A DNA stretch of 64,000 nucleotides from Xanthobacteraceae bacterium (GTDB taxonomy: Bacteria > Pseudomonadota > Alphaproteobacteria > Rhizobiales > Xanthobacteraceae), in contig JAQSWY010000009.1 of NCBI GenBank assembly GCA_029266425.1, positions 62,001 to 126,000 on the forward strand, written 5' to 3'. The first letter of the stretch is position 1, and every line of letters starts with the position of its first letter. The position numbers and the translations under genes are program-made. The notes under the pieces were generated by a model. It saw only the letters and a program-made list of their open reading frames with translations. It was not told the origin of the DNA and ran no database searches. Positions 17,974-25,884 of the stretch are shown here, one piece after another.

Positions 17974-18999
17974 ATGCGGACACGGAGAAAGGGCGGTCGC
18001 CCCACGATTGCGGACGTCGCGGCGCGCGCCGGCGTCAGCACGATCACCGTGTCGCGCGCATTGCGCGATCCGGCACGTGTGTCGTTGGAACTGCGCGAGC
18101 AGATCGACGATGCAGTGAGGGCGCTCGACTATGTGCCGGACCAGCACGCCCGGGCGTTAGCCTCCGCACGGACCAACATCATCGGCGTCATCATCCCCTC
18201 GCTCACCAACAACGTCTTCGCCGATGTGCTGCGCGGCATCTATGACAGCGTCGCCGAGAGCCCCTACCAGGTGCAGCTTGGCAATAGCCGCTATTCGCCG
18301 ATCGAGGAGGAGCGCCTGCTCGGCATCTTCCTCAGCCAGCGCCCGGCGGCGCTCATCGTCGCCGGTGTCGACCAGACCGAGCGGGGGCGGGCGCTGCTCA
18401 CCTCCGCCGGTTGCCCGGTCGTGCAGATCATGGACCTGAGCGAGGACCCGGTCGACATGATGGTGGGCTTCTCCCACAAGGCGGGGGGCCATCTCGTCAC
18501 CAGCCATCTGGTGGCGGCCGGCTATCGGCGGATCGGTTTCCTTGGCGCCCGCATGGACCCGCGCACGCAACGTCGCCTCGAGGGCTATCGCGCCGCGCTG
18601 ATCGATGCCGACCTCTATGATCCGAGGCGCATCACGACGACGCCGGCTTCCTCGAGCGTGTCGCTCGGGCGCGATCTGCTGCGCGATCTCCTGGCGCGCA
18701 TGCCCGATACCGATGCCGTCTTCTGCAACAATGACGACCTCGCGCTCGGAGCCTTGTTCGAGTGCCAGCGGGCGGCGCTGGCGGTGCCCGCGAGCATCGG
18801 CATCGCCGGCTTCAATGATCTGGAAATGATGGAAGCGGCCTACCCGGCGCTGACCAGCATCCGCACCCCGCGCTACGAGATGGGGCAGCGTGCGGTTCAG
18901 ATGGCGCGCGCCGCCCTGGCGGGCCAGCGTCCGGAGCGCAGGACCATCGATCTCGGCTTCGAGTTGAAAGCGCGCGCCAGCACCTCGCGGAACGACTGA
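17974..18999 (+). CDS. LacI-family transcriptional regulator (gluconate-type, GntR-like)
   Basis: A 341-residue LacI-family repressor. The DNA-binding helix-turn-helix is at residues 12-31 (IADVAARAGVSTITVSRAL), with a hinge up to residue ~60 and a periplasmic-binding-protein-like effector domain after it. Overall it resembles the E. coli gluconate repressor GntR. Gluconokinase and a TRAP transporter follow in the same direction, and matching palindromes lie upstream of this gene and of gntK, so gluconate or 6-phosphogluconate is the likely inducer (inference). I chose the ATG at 17974; a TTG at 17950 would overlap the operator region. Confidence 0.88.
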   Translation: MRTRRKGGRPTIADVAARAGVSTITVSRALRDPARVSLELREQIDDAVRALDYVPDQHARALASARTNIIGVIIPSLTNNVFADVLRGIYDSVAESPYQVQLGNSRYSPIEEERLLGIFLSQRPAALIVAGVDQTERGRALLTSAGCPVVQIMDLSEDPVDMMVGFSHKAGGHLVTSHLVAAGYRRIGFLGARMDPRTQRRLEGYRAALIDADLYDPRRITTTPASSSVSLGRDLLRDLLARMPDTDAVFCNNDDLALGALFECQRAALAVPASIGIAGFNDLEMMEAAYPALTSIRTPRYEMGQRAVQMARAALAGQRPERRTIDLGFELKARASTSRND

Positions 19000-19038
19000 A
19001 CCCCGCCGCACGCGTGGGAGCCTGCTTTACACGGCAAA

Positions 19039-19054
19039 ATGACAGCGCTATCAT
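19039..19054. promoter_or_regulatory. Candidate LacI-family operator upstream of gntK
   Basis: ATGACAGCGCTATCAT is palindromic except for one base pair and nearly identical to the site at 17929. It lies in the promoter region of the gluconokinase-TRAP operon. A degenerate third copy (TGACAGCGCTA) occurs at 19128-19138, inside a 13-codon leader frame. Confidence 0.75.
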
Positions 19055-19122
19055 CTTCGCAAGAATGAGGATGAGCAGAGCCAGTCTGCCATTGCTGGCC
19101 CACAAGGCCGTGGAGGAGACCC

Positions 19123-19164
19123 ATGCCTGACAGCGCTAACCGCCGCGCGAGCGCGATCCCGTGA
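19123..19164 (+). CDS. Possible 13-residue leader peptide ahead of gntK
   Basis: An ATG with an excellent GGAGGAG site five bases upstream opens a 13-codon frame (MPDSANRRASAIP). Its TGA overlaps the GTG start of gntK (GTGA). Gluconokinase itself has no comparable ribosome site, so ribosomes may enter here and pass to gntK by translational coupling. The frame also contains a partial copy of the operator core. It may instead be the frameshifted original 5' end of gntK. Confidence 0.45.
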   Translation: MPDSANRRASAIP

Positions 19165-19721
19165 CGTCCTCGCCATCGTCATTGCCGCCGATCATCGTCG
19201 TCATGGGCGTTGCCGGCAGCGGCAAGTCGAGCGTCGGCGCGGCGCTCGCCGCGCGCCACGGCTGGACTTTTCTCGAAGGCGACGATCTACATCCCCCGGC
19301 GAATGTCGCGCGCATGGCGAGCGGGCTGCCGCTTAGCGATGCGGATCGCGAGGAATGGCTGGCGACCATCGCACGCCGCATCGCGGAAGCCGACCGCTCG
19401 GGCACCGGGCTCGTCGTCGCCTGCTCGGCGCTGAAGCGCCGCTATCGGGACCAGCTCTCCGCCGCGAGCGGCCGCGTCGTCTACCTTTTCCTGTCGGGCG
19501 ACAAGCCGACCGTGGTGGAGCGCATGTCCCGCCGGGCAGGGCACTTCATGCCGCTGAGCCTGATCGACAGCCAGTTCGACGCCCTGGAGCCGCCGCAGCC
19601 GGATGAGCGCGTGCTGACGCTCCCCATCACCCTCAACCCGGACCAGATGCTGGAAGAGGCCGACCGGCAGCTCGCAACCCTGCAGGTCGCCGGCCTTCGG
19701 CAAGGAGAGGCGACGCCATGA
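19161..19721 (+). CDS. gntK: Gluconokinase
   Basis: A 186-residue P-loop kinase that phosphorylates gluconate to 6-phosphogluconate, the entry to the Entner-Doudoroff and pentose phosphate routes. The Walker A motif GVAGSGKS is at residues 16-23. The GntK signature EGDDLHPPANVARM follows, then CSALKRRYRD, all typical of thermoresistant-type gluconokinase; the usual length is 160-190. The GTG start overlaps the stop of the short leader frame. Its stop overlaps the start of the TRAP small subunit gene, so import and phosphorylation are in one operon. Confidence 0.93.
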   Translation: MTSSPSSLPPIIVVMGVAGSGKSSVGAALAARHGWTFLEGDDLHPPANVARMASGLPLSDADREEWLATIARRIAEADRSGTGLVVACSALKRRYRDQLSAASGRVVYLFLSGDKPTVVERMSRRAGHFMPLSLIDSQFDALEPPQPDERVLTLPITLNPDQMLEEADRQLATLQVAGLRQGEATP

Positions 19722-20293
19722 AGAGCGTCATCGACCATGTCCAGGCCGTCATCGAATGGACCATCGGCCTGCTGCTGGCCGCCATGGTGCTGCTGGTGTT
19801 CGGCAATGCCGCAGGCCGGTACATCCTGAATGCCGGCGTCGCCGCCTCCGAGGAACTGGCCCGGCTCGGGTTCGTCTGGCTGATCTTCCTCGGTGCCGTG
19901 CTTGCGGTGCGCGAGCGCACCCATGTCGGCGTCGACATGATGGTGAAGCTGCTGCCGCGGGGCGTGCAGCGGCTGTGCCTTGCCGGCTGCAATCTCCTGA
20001 TCCTCTACGCGCTCTGGCTGTTCGCGAAAGGCAGCTGGCAGCAGGTTCTGGTCGGTCTCAACAGCGAGCTCCCGGTCACCGGCATTTCGCTCGCCGCCTT
20101 CGCCGCCGCCGGCCTCTTCGCTTCGGTGGCGATGGCGCTGCTTTTCCTCACCGATCTGGTGCGCCTCGTTCTCGGCCGCATGTCGGACGAGGAACTGATC
20201 CAGGTCAAGGAGAGCGCCGACGAGGAGATCGTCGAGCAGGAGCGGCAACTCACGTTGAAGGCAGAGCCGGCAAGCGCGGGGAAGGTGCCATGA
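19718..20293 (+). CDS. TRAP transporter small permease (DctQ type)
   Basis: A 191-residue four-helix membrane protein, the small integral subunit of a TRAP transporter. Helices lie at about residues 13-35, 45-65, 85-108 and 125-150, with the family signature RYILNAGVAASEELARLGFVW between the first two. It is coupled by ATGA overlaps to gntK upstream and to the large subunit gene downstream. From context it probably imports gluconate or a related sugar acid (inference). Confidence 0.9.
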   Translation: MKSVIDHVQAVIEWTIGLLLAAMVLLVFGNAAGRYILNAGVAASEELARLGFVWLIFLGAVLAVRERTHVGVDMMVKLLPRGVQRLCLAGCNLLILYALWLFAKGSWQQVLVGLNSELPVTGISLAAFAAAGLFASVAMALLFLTDLVRLVLGRMSDEELIQVKESADEEIVEQERQLTLKAEPASAGKVP

Positions 20294-21567
20294 CCATCGC
20301 CATCTTCCTCGGTTCGCTGCTTGGACTGATGGCGTTCGGCATGCCGATCGCCTTCGCGCTGATGCTGACCGGCGTCGCGCTGATGTTCCATCTCGATTTC
20401 TTCGACGCCCAGCTGCTCGCCCAGAACATGCTCGGCGGCGCCGACAATTTCCCGCTGATGGCGGTGCCGTTCTTCCTGCTGGCCGGCGAATTGATGAATG
20501 CCGGCGGCCTGTCGCGCCGCATCGTCAATCTCGCCGTTGCCTTGTGCGGCCACATCAAGGGCGGCCTCGGCTATGTGGCGATCGGCACCTCGGTGGTGCT
20601 CGCCAGCCTCTCGGGATCGGCGATCGCCGACACCGCAGCCATCGCCGCGCTGCTCATCCCGATGATGCGTTCCAACGGCTACAATCTGGAGCGCTCCTCG
20701 GGGCTGATCGCCGCCGGCGGCATCATCGCGCCGATCATCCCGCCGAGCATGGCCTTCATCATCTACGGCGTCGCCACCAACGTCTCCATCACCAAGCTGT
20801 TCATGGCCGGCATCGTCCCCGGACTGCTGATGGGCCTGACGCTGGTGCTGATCTGGTCGCGGCTGGCGCTGCGCGAGAACGTGCCGGTGCAGCCGCGCCG
20901 CTCCTGGGCCGAGCGCTCCAGGGCGCTGGTCGACGCGTTGTGGGCGCTGGTAATGCCGGTGCTGATCGTCGGCGGCATGCGCGCCGGGCTCTTCACCCCG
21001 ACCGAGGCTGCGGTGGTTGCCGCCGTCTATGCGCTGCTGATCGGCCTGTTTGTCTATCGCGAGCTCAGCCTCAAGGATCTGCCGCGGCTGTTCATCACCG
21101 CGGCCAAGACCACCGCGGTGGTGATGTTCCTGGTCGCCGCCGCCATGGTCACCGCCTACATGATCACGCTCGCCGAGCTGCCGGGCCAGGTCATCTCCCT
21201 GCTCGAGCCGATGCTCGACCATCCGAAATGGCTGATGGCGGCCATCGTGGTGCTGCTGACCCTGGTCGGCACGGCGATGGACCTCACCCCGACAATCCTG
21301 ATTCTCGGCCCGGTGCTGGTGCCGCTCATCACCCGTGCCGGCATCGACCCGGTCTATTTCGGCGTGATGTTCGTGATGGTCGGCGCCGTCGGCCTGCTCA
21401 CCCCGCCGGTCGGCACGGTGCTCAACGTCGTGTGCGGCGTCGGCCGGGTGAGCATGGAAGGCATCATCCGCGGCGTCTGGCCCTATGTCGTCGCCTACAC
21501 CGCGCTGATCGGACTGTTCGTCGCCTTCCCGGAAATCATCACCGTGCCCGCAAGCTGGCTGCACTGA
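20290..21567 (+). CDS. TRAP transporter large permease (DctM type)
   Basis: A 425-residue polytopic membrane protein of the DctM/SiaM family, the cation-coupled channel subunit of a TRAP transporter, with about 11-12 helices. Family motifs include GVALMFHLDFF, AVPFFLLAGELMNAGG near residue 60, and the SGSAIADTAAIAALLIPMM segment. The start at 20290 overlaps the small subunit stop; an open frame reaches back to 19756 but only as a shadow of that gene. It partners with the DctQ and DctP genes on either side. Confidence 0.93.
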   Translation: MTIAIFLGSLLGLMAFGMPIAFALMLTGVALMFHLDFFDAQLLAQNMLGGADNFPLMAVPFFLLAGELMNAGGLSRRIVNLAVALCGHIKGGLGYVAIGTSVVLASLSGSAIADTAAIAALLIPMMRSNGYNLERSSGLIAAGGIIAPIIPPSMAFIIYGVATNVSITKLFMAGIVPGLLMGLTLVLIWSRLALRENVPVQPRRSWAERSRALVDALWALVMPVLIVGGMRAGLFTPTEAAVVAAVYALLIGLFVYRELSLKDLPRLFITAAKTTAVVMFLVAAAMVTAYMITLAELPGQVISLLEPMLDHPKWLMAAIVVLLTLVGTAMDLTPTILILGPVLVPLITRAGIDPVYFGVMFVMVGAVGLLTPPVGTVLNVVCGVGRVSMEGIIRGVWPYVVAYTALIGLFVAFPEIITVPASWLH

Positions 21568-21615
21568 CCGAACGTGGCAGCGACAGCCGGTTCCATATCG
21601 CAGGAGGAAACAGGA

Positions 21616-22632
21616 ATGAACAAGCTTCTCATGTCCGCCGCGGTCGCGGCCCTGGCCCTGGTGGCCGGCGCGAGCGCGTCCTACGCCCAGAACGTCCAGC
21701 CCCGGCTGATCCGCTTCGGCTACGGCCTCAACGAAGACAGCAACCAGGGCCGCGCGGTGCGGTTCTTCGCCGAGGAGGTGAAGAAGCGCAGCGGCGACAA
21801 GCTCAAGGTCCGCACCTTCGGCGCCGCCACCCTCGGCCCGGACGTGCAGATGCAGAACGCGCTGATCGGCGGCGCCCAGGAGATGATGGTCGGCTCGACC
21901 GCGACGCTGGTGGGCACGGTGAAGGAATTCGCGATCTGGGACGTGCCGTTCCTGTTCGCCAATGAGAAAGAGGCCGACGCCGTGCTCGACGGTCCGGTCG
22001 GACAGAAGCTGCTGGCCAGCCTGCAGGCCAAGGGCCTGGTCGGCCTCGTCTATTGGGAGAACGGCTTCCGCAACCTGACCAACAGCCGGCACAGAATAGA
22101 GAAGGCCGAGGACATTCAGGGCATCAAGCTGCGGGTGATGCAGAACCCGGTCTTCCTCGACACCTTCAAGGCGGTCGGCGCCAATGCGGTACCGATGGCC
22201 TTTGCCGAACTATTCACCGCGCTGGAGACCAAGGCGGTCGACGGCCAGGAGAACCCCTACACCACGATCGTCTCCTCGAAATTCTACGAGGTGCAGAAGT
22301 ACCTGACCGTGACCAACCACGTGTACAGCCCGTGGGTGGTGCTCGCCAGCAAGGCCTGGTGGGACAAGCTCTCCGAGGATGAGCGCAAGATCCTGCTCGA
22401 CGCCGCGGTAGCCTCGCGTGAGTTCGAGCGCACCGACACCCGCAAGGACGCGCAGAAGGCGCTCGACCAGCTCAAGACTTCGGGCATGGAGATCACCGTC
22501 ATGCCGGAAAGCGAAGTTGCCAAGCTGCGCGAGAAGGCGGCCCCCGTCGCCAAGACCGTGATCGACAATGTCGGCCAGCCGCTGTGGAACGAGGTCCAGG
22601 CCGATATCAAGAAGGCCCGCGGCACCAACTGA
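21616..22632 (+). CDS. TRAP transporter substrate-binding protein (DctP type)
   Basis: A 338-residue periplasmic solute receptor of the DctP family. The signal peptide spans residues ~1-25 (ending ASASYAQ). The binding-domain segments RVMQNPVFLDTFKAVGANAVPM and DGQENPY carry the conserved arginine and the asparagine region that hold the substrate carboxylate in DctP proteins. AGGAGG lies just before the ATG at 21616; the frame is open to 21574 but has no site there. It closes the gntK-TRAP operon, and a palindromic repeat follows it. Confidence 0.93.
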   Translation: MNKLLMSAAVAALALVAGASASYAQNVQPRLIRFGYGLNEDSNQGRAVRFFAEEVKKRSGDKLKVRTFGAATLGPDVQMQNALIGGAQEMMVGSTATLVGTVKEFAIWDVPFLFANEKEADAVLDGPVGQKLLASLQAKGLVGLVYWENGFRNLTNSRHRIEKAEDIQGIKLRVMQNPVFLDTFKAVGANAVPMAFAELFTALETKAVDGQENPYTTIVSSKFYEVQKYLTVTNHVYSPWVVLASKAWWDKLSEDERKILLDAAVASREFERTDTRKDAQKALDQLKTSGMEITVMPESEVAKLREKAAPVAKTVIDNVGQPLWNEVQADIKKARGTN

Positions 22633-22670
22633 GGGCTGGTCGTTAGCGCCTGACTATCACCGCCAATACG

Positions 22671-22757
22671 GCCGTCATCCCCGGCCTTGTGCCGGGAATC
22701 TCGATTCCGACAGTGCATCAGAGGCCGAGATGGCGGCACAAGGCCGGCCATGACGGC
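22671..22757. repeat. Dispersed palindromic repeat, family C (after dctP)
   Basis: An 87-base element with long inverted ends: GCCGTCATCCCCGGCCTTGT at the left pairs with CAAGGCCGGCCATGACGGC at the right, with one small mismatch block. The same GTCATCCCGG...CCGGGATGAC theme recurs at 30671, 42438, 45213 and 57703. It lies just downstream of a binding-protein gene, between convergent transcription units. Confidence 0.8.
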
Positions 22758-22796
22758 GGAAATGGGGTGCTGCACCTGCCGTGACAGCACCATGCG

Positions 22797-23585
22797 TCAG
22801 TGTTTGGCCAATGTCGTGACCACCCGTCTTCCCGACAGCGTGCGTTCCACCATGAGCGGCACGCCATAGAGCCGGCTCAGCCTCTCGCCGGTTAGCATTG
22901 CTATGGCATTGCCGGTAGCAAAGGGCTGGTTCGGCTCAAGCAAAGCTACGCCATTGGCAATGGCGAGTGCCTGCTCCGGCTCATGGGTCGAGAGCAGCAC
23001 CGCAAGTCCCTCATTGGCCAGCGCCTGCACCGTGTCCAGCACCAGCACGCGGTTGCCGAGATCGAGGCTGGCGGTCGGCTCGTCCATGACGATGATGCCG
23101 GCCTGCTGCGCCAGCGCCCGCGCGATCAAGGCAAGCTGGCGCTGGCCGCCGGAAATCCGGTTTGCGTCGCGCTCGGCGAGATCCGCGACACCGAGCCGTT
23201 CCAGCGCCTGCATGGCGATCGCAACATCCGCTTTGCCGGGCGGGGTGAAGGCGCCGAGATGAGCGGTGCGGCCCATCACGACAAGGTCCAGCACGGTATA
23301 GGCAAACGCGCCGTCATAGCTCTGCGGCACATAAGCGATGCGGCGCGCGACGGCGTCGCGCGACATCGCGCTGATGTCCGCCTCGCCCAGCATCACCTTT
23401 CCGCCGAGCGGCGGCAGCAGGCCGAGCAGCGTCTTGAACAGCGTGGTCTTGCCGACGCCATTCGGCCCGAGCAGGCAGGTGACCTCGCTTTGCGGCAAGG
23501 CGAGATCGATGCCGGCCGCGACCACGCGCCCGCCATAACCGATCGACAGCCCCTCGGCCTGCAACGCGCTGGTCGACGCATTCAT
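22797..23585 (-). CDS. ABC transporter ATP-binding protein (FecE type)
   Basis: A 262-residue ATPase of the type II (iron-siderophore, cobalamin, molybdate) importer group. Walker A GPNGVGKTT is at residues 40-48, the Q-loop at VPQSYDG, the ABC signature ISGGQ at 144-148 and Walker B IIVMDEP at 164-170. Its start overlaps the permease stop by four bases. It is the last gene of the mop-SBP-permease-ATPase operon. The substrate is inferred from the neighbouring Mop protein rather than from this sequence. Confidence 0.9.
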   Translation of the reverse strand: MNASTSALQAEGLSIGYGGRVVAAGIDLALPQSEVTCLLGPNGVGKTTLFKTLLGLLPPLGGKVMLGEADISAMSRDAVARRIAYVPQSYDGAFAYTVLDLVVMGRTAHLGAFTPPGKADVAIAMQALERLGVADLAERDANRISGGQRQLALIARALAQQAGIIVMDEPTASLDLGNRVLVLDTVQALANEGLAVLLSTHEPEQALAIANGVALLEPNQPFATGNAIAMLTGERLSRLYGVPLMVERTLSGRRVVTTLAKH

Positions 23586-24586
23586 GGCAGCGTCCTCCGG
23601 CGGCCGCGGGCGAGCAGCCAGACGAAGAGCGGGCCACCGATCACCGCGGTCAGCACGCCGAGCGGGATCTCGATGCGCGCGCCCGAGCGCGCCAGCGTGT
23701 CGACCGCCACCATGAAAGCGGTCCCCAACAGGATCGAGGCCGGCAGCATGCGGTCGAAGCGCGGGCCAACCAGCAGGCGCGCCATGTGCGGCACCATCAG
23801 CCCGACCCAGCCAACGACGCCGGAGATCGCCACCACGCTGGCGGTGACGAGCGTCGCCGCCGTGATGACGATGGCGCGCAGCCGGCTGACCTCGACGCCG
23901 AGCGCGCGGGCTTCGTCATCGCCGAGCGAGAGCACGCCGATGCGCCAGCGCAGAAGCACTAACGGCGCGAGGCCGATGACCACTACCGGCAGCGTCGCCG
24001 CCACATCGCCCGGCTTCACCCCGGCGAGGCTGCCGAGCAGCCAGAAGGTGATGGCGGGAAGCTGCTCGTAAGGGTCGGCCAGCACCTTCACCAGCGAGAT
24101 CGCCGCCCCTGCCAGAGCGCCGACCACGATGCCGGCCAGCACCAGCACCAGGATATCGCCGCCGCCGCGCAGCGCCTTCGCCAGCGCCGCGACGATGAAC
24201 ACGGTGGCGAGGCCGCCGCCGAAGCCGAGGAACTGGATCGCCGCCACCGGCAGGCCGAGCAATATGCCGAGCACCGCGCCCAGCCCGGCACCGGTGGAGA
24301 CCCCGAGAATGTCGGGCGAGACCAGCGGATTGCGGAACAGGCTCTGATAGGCGGCGCCAGCGGCAGAGAGCGCGGCGCCGACCAGCGCCGCCGCCAGCAC
24401 CCTCGGCAGCCGAATCTGGAACAGCACGGTGTCGATCGGCGCCGGGTTCGCCACGCCGACGAGGCGCCGCGCCAGCGCGACGACCACGTCCTGGGGAGGG
24501 ATGCGATAGGGCCCGATGCCTGAGGCGATGATCGCGACGCCGAGTAGCAGCATCGCCAGGATCGGGAGCACGGCGGCGTTGCGCAT
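23582..24586 (-). CDS. ABC transporter permease (FecCD family)
   Basis: A 334-residue permease of the FecCD/BtuC family with about ten membrane helices. Diagnostic features are LPRVLAAALVGAALSAAGAAYQ near residues 59-80, FRNPLVSPDILGVSTGAGLG, and the conserved ALGVEVSRLRAI coupling region. Such permeases act as homodimers with the FecE-type ATPase and a FecB/BtuF-type binding protein. Its ATG follows the binding-protein stop without a gap. Confidence 0.9.
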   Translation of the reverse strand: MRNAAVLPILAMLLLGVAIIASGIGPYRIPPQDVVVALARRLVGVANPAPIDTVLFQIRLPRVLAAALVGAALSAAGAAYQSLFRNPLVSPDILGVSTGAGLGAVLGILLGLPVAAIQFLGFGGGLATVFIVAALAKALRGGGDILVLVLAGIVVGALAGAAISLVKVLADPYEQLPAITFWLLGSLAGVKPGDVAATLPVVVIGLAPLVLLRWRIGVLSLGDDEARALGVEVSRLRAIVITAATLVTASVVAISGVVGWVGLMVPHMARLLVGPRFDRMLPASILLGTAFMVAVDTLARSGARIEIPLGVLTAVIGGPLFVWLLARGRRRTLP

Positions 24587-25669
24587 CTATCCGCCGGCGC
24601 CGTCGAGCACGCGGGCAAGCGCCGCATCGTCGAGCTCGACCTGGTAGAACAACTCATAGAAGTCCCGGACCTGCGGCTTCAGATCGCCCGGCGCCTTGTC
24701 GGGATAGAGCGTGTGCAGGAGCCACGTCAGGCCGATCAACCGGTTCACCGAGGGCGGCGCGTCGATGACCCCGAACGGCAGGCTGGGCGCGAGGAAGACA
24801 CGGCTGTCCTTAACCGCCGGCACCGGCTGCCAGGGCGGCTTGCCGGCGACGGCGTCAAAGAACGAACGGTCGAGCGTGATGATGGTGTCGGGCGCAAAGG
24901 CGATGAGCTGTTCGGCCGAGACATTCACCAGCCCGCCTTTCTTGCGCAGCCCTTCGACGACGTTCACTGCGCCCACCCGCTCGATGATCTCGGTGTTGAT
25001 CGATCCGCGCGAACCGCTCTCCAGCCCTTCCGGTCCGCGCGCCAGATAGACGCGCGGACGTTTTTCCGCGGGCACGGCGGCGATCACCGTGTCGACCTCT
25101 CTGAAGATATTCTCTGCCGCGCTTGCCAGTGTTTCGCCGCGGTTCTTCACGCCGAGCATATCGGCGAGGAGGCGCAGCGCGGTGGGCGTGTTCTCGAAGC
25201 GGCCATCGATCAGCAGATAGGGGATGCCGGTCTGCGCCTGCACCCGGTCGGCGAGCGATCGATAGGTGTCGCTGATGGTGCCGAAATCGATGACGATATC
25301 GGGCTTGGCCGCGACCAGACGTTCCAGATTGAGCGTGTCGCCGCGTCCGGTAAGGCGGCCGAGTTCCGGCAGGTCGCGCACCGCGCGCAGGAGATACGGC
25401 TTCTCGGCCTCGCGCGGCGCGCGCACCCAGCCGATCATCTTCTCCGGAGCGACGGCATAGAGCAGGGTCGAGGCCGGCGGCCCGGCGGCGAAGACACGGG
25501 AGATGGTGTCCGGCACCTCGACGGTGCGGCCGGCGGAATCCGTCACTGATCGGGTGAGCGCGGGCGTGGCGAGCAAGCCGAGGGTGGCCAGCACCGCGCC
25601 GGCAGCGAACAGGCGCCGCGGCCATTCCATAAGTCGCTCGACGCTGCCGCTCTCGTCTTCGCGGGCCAT
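24587..25669 (-). CDS. ABC transporter substrate-binding protein (FecB/BtuF/MolA type)
   Basis: A 360-residue periplasmic binding protein with the two-lobed class III fold. The export segment is LFAAGAVLATLGLLATPALT at about residues 20-39, with no lipobox cysteine. The N-terminal lobe starts SVTDSAGRTVEVPD as usual for this family. The start may be 25669 or the ATG at 25630, which would give a more compact signal peptide; neither has a strong ribosome site. It lies five bases after the Mop gene. With that neighbour I infer molybdate or tungstate as ligand; iron chelates or cobalamin are alternatives. Confidence 0.82.
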   Translation of the reverse strand: MAREDESGSVERLMEWPRRLFAAGAVLATLGLLATPALTRSVTDSAGRTVEVPDTISRVFAAGPPASTLLYAVAPEKMIGWVRAPREAEKPYLLRAVRDLPELGRLTGRGDTLNLERLVAAKPDIVIDFGTISDTYRSLADRVQAQTGIPYLLIDGRFENTPTALRLLADMLGVKNRGETLASAAENIFREVDTVIAAVPAEKRPRVYLARGPEGLESGSRGSINTEIIERVGAVNVVEGLRKKGGLVNVSAEQLIAFAPDTIITLDRSFFDAVAGKPPWQPVPAVKDSRVFLAPSLPFGVIDAPPSVNRLIGLTWLLHTLYPDKAPGDLKPQVRDFYELFYQVELDDAALARVLDGAGG

Positions 25670-25674
25670 GCGTG

Positions 25675-25884
25675 TCAGTCGACCGCGACCATGACGTCGG
25701 AGGCCTTGATCACCGCATAGGCCGGCGTGCCCCTGGCCAGGCCGAGCTGATCCACCGCGTCATTGGTGATGGAGGAGGTGACGATGACGCCGCCGCCGAT
25801 GTCGATCTTCACGTGCGAGGTGGTGGCGCCCTTGGTCACGTCGAGGACGGTGCCCTTGAGCCGGTTGCGAGCGCTAAGCCTCAT
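25675..25884 (-). CDS. Molybdopterin/molybdate-binding Mop (TOBE-domain) protein
   Basis: A 69-residue single Mop/TOBE domain, the length of free-standing molbindins. The family pattern is visible: SARNRLKGTVLDVTKGATTSHVK at the start, then IGGGVIVTSSITNDAVDQLGL, and a closing AVIKASDVMVAVD. Molbindins bind molybdate or tungstate oxyanions in the cytoplasm as oligomers for storage or sensing. It is the first gene of a four-gene operon with a FecBCD-type importer. A half ModE-like GCTATATA lies upstream near 25924-25931, but the other half is not evident. Confidence 0.88.
   Translation of the reverse strand: MRLSARNRLKGTVLDVTKGATTSHVKIDIGGGVIVTSSITNDAVDQLGLARGTPAYAVIKASDVMVAVD

Noticed and set aside
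16056..18047. A 663-codon minus-strand frame
   Set aside because: It is the antisense shadow of the disulfide reductase; only the part read as the small exported protein (in a different frame, 15926-16180) looks real.
20005..22092. Long minus-strand frame across the TRAP genes
   Set aside because: Antisense to well supported dctM and dctP; repetitive H/D/R/Q-rich residues typical of a shadow.
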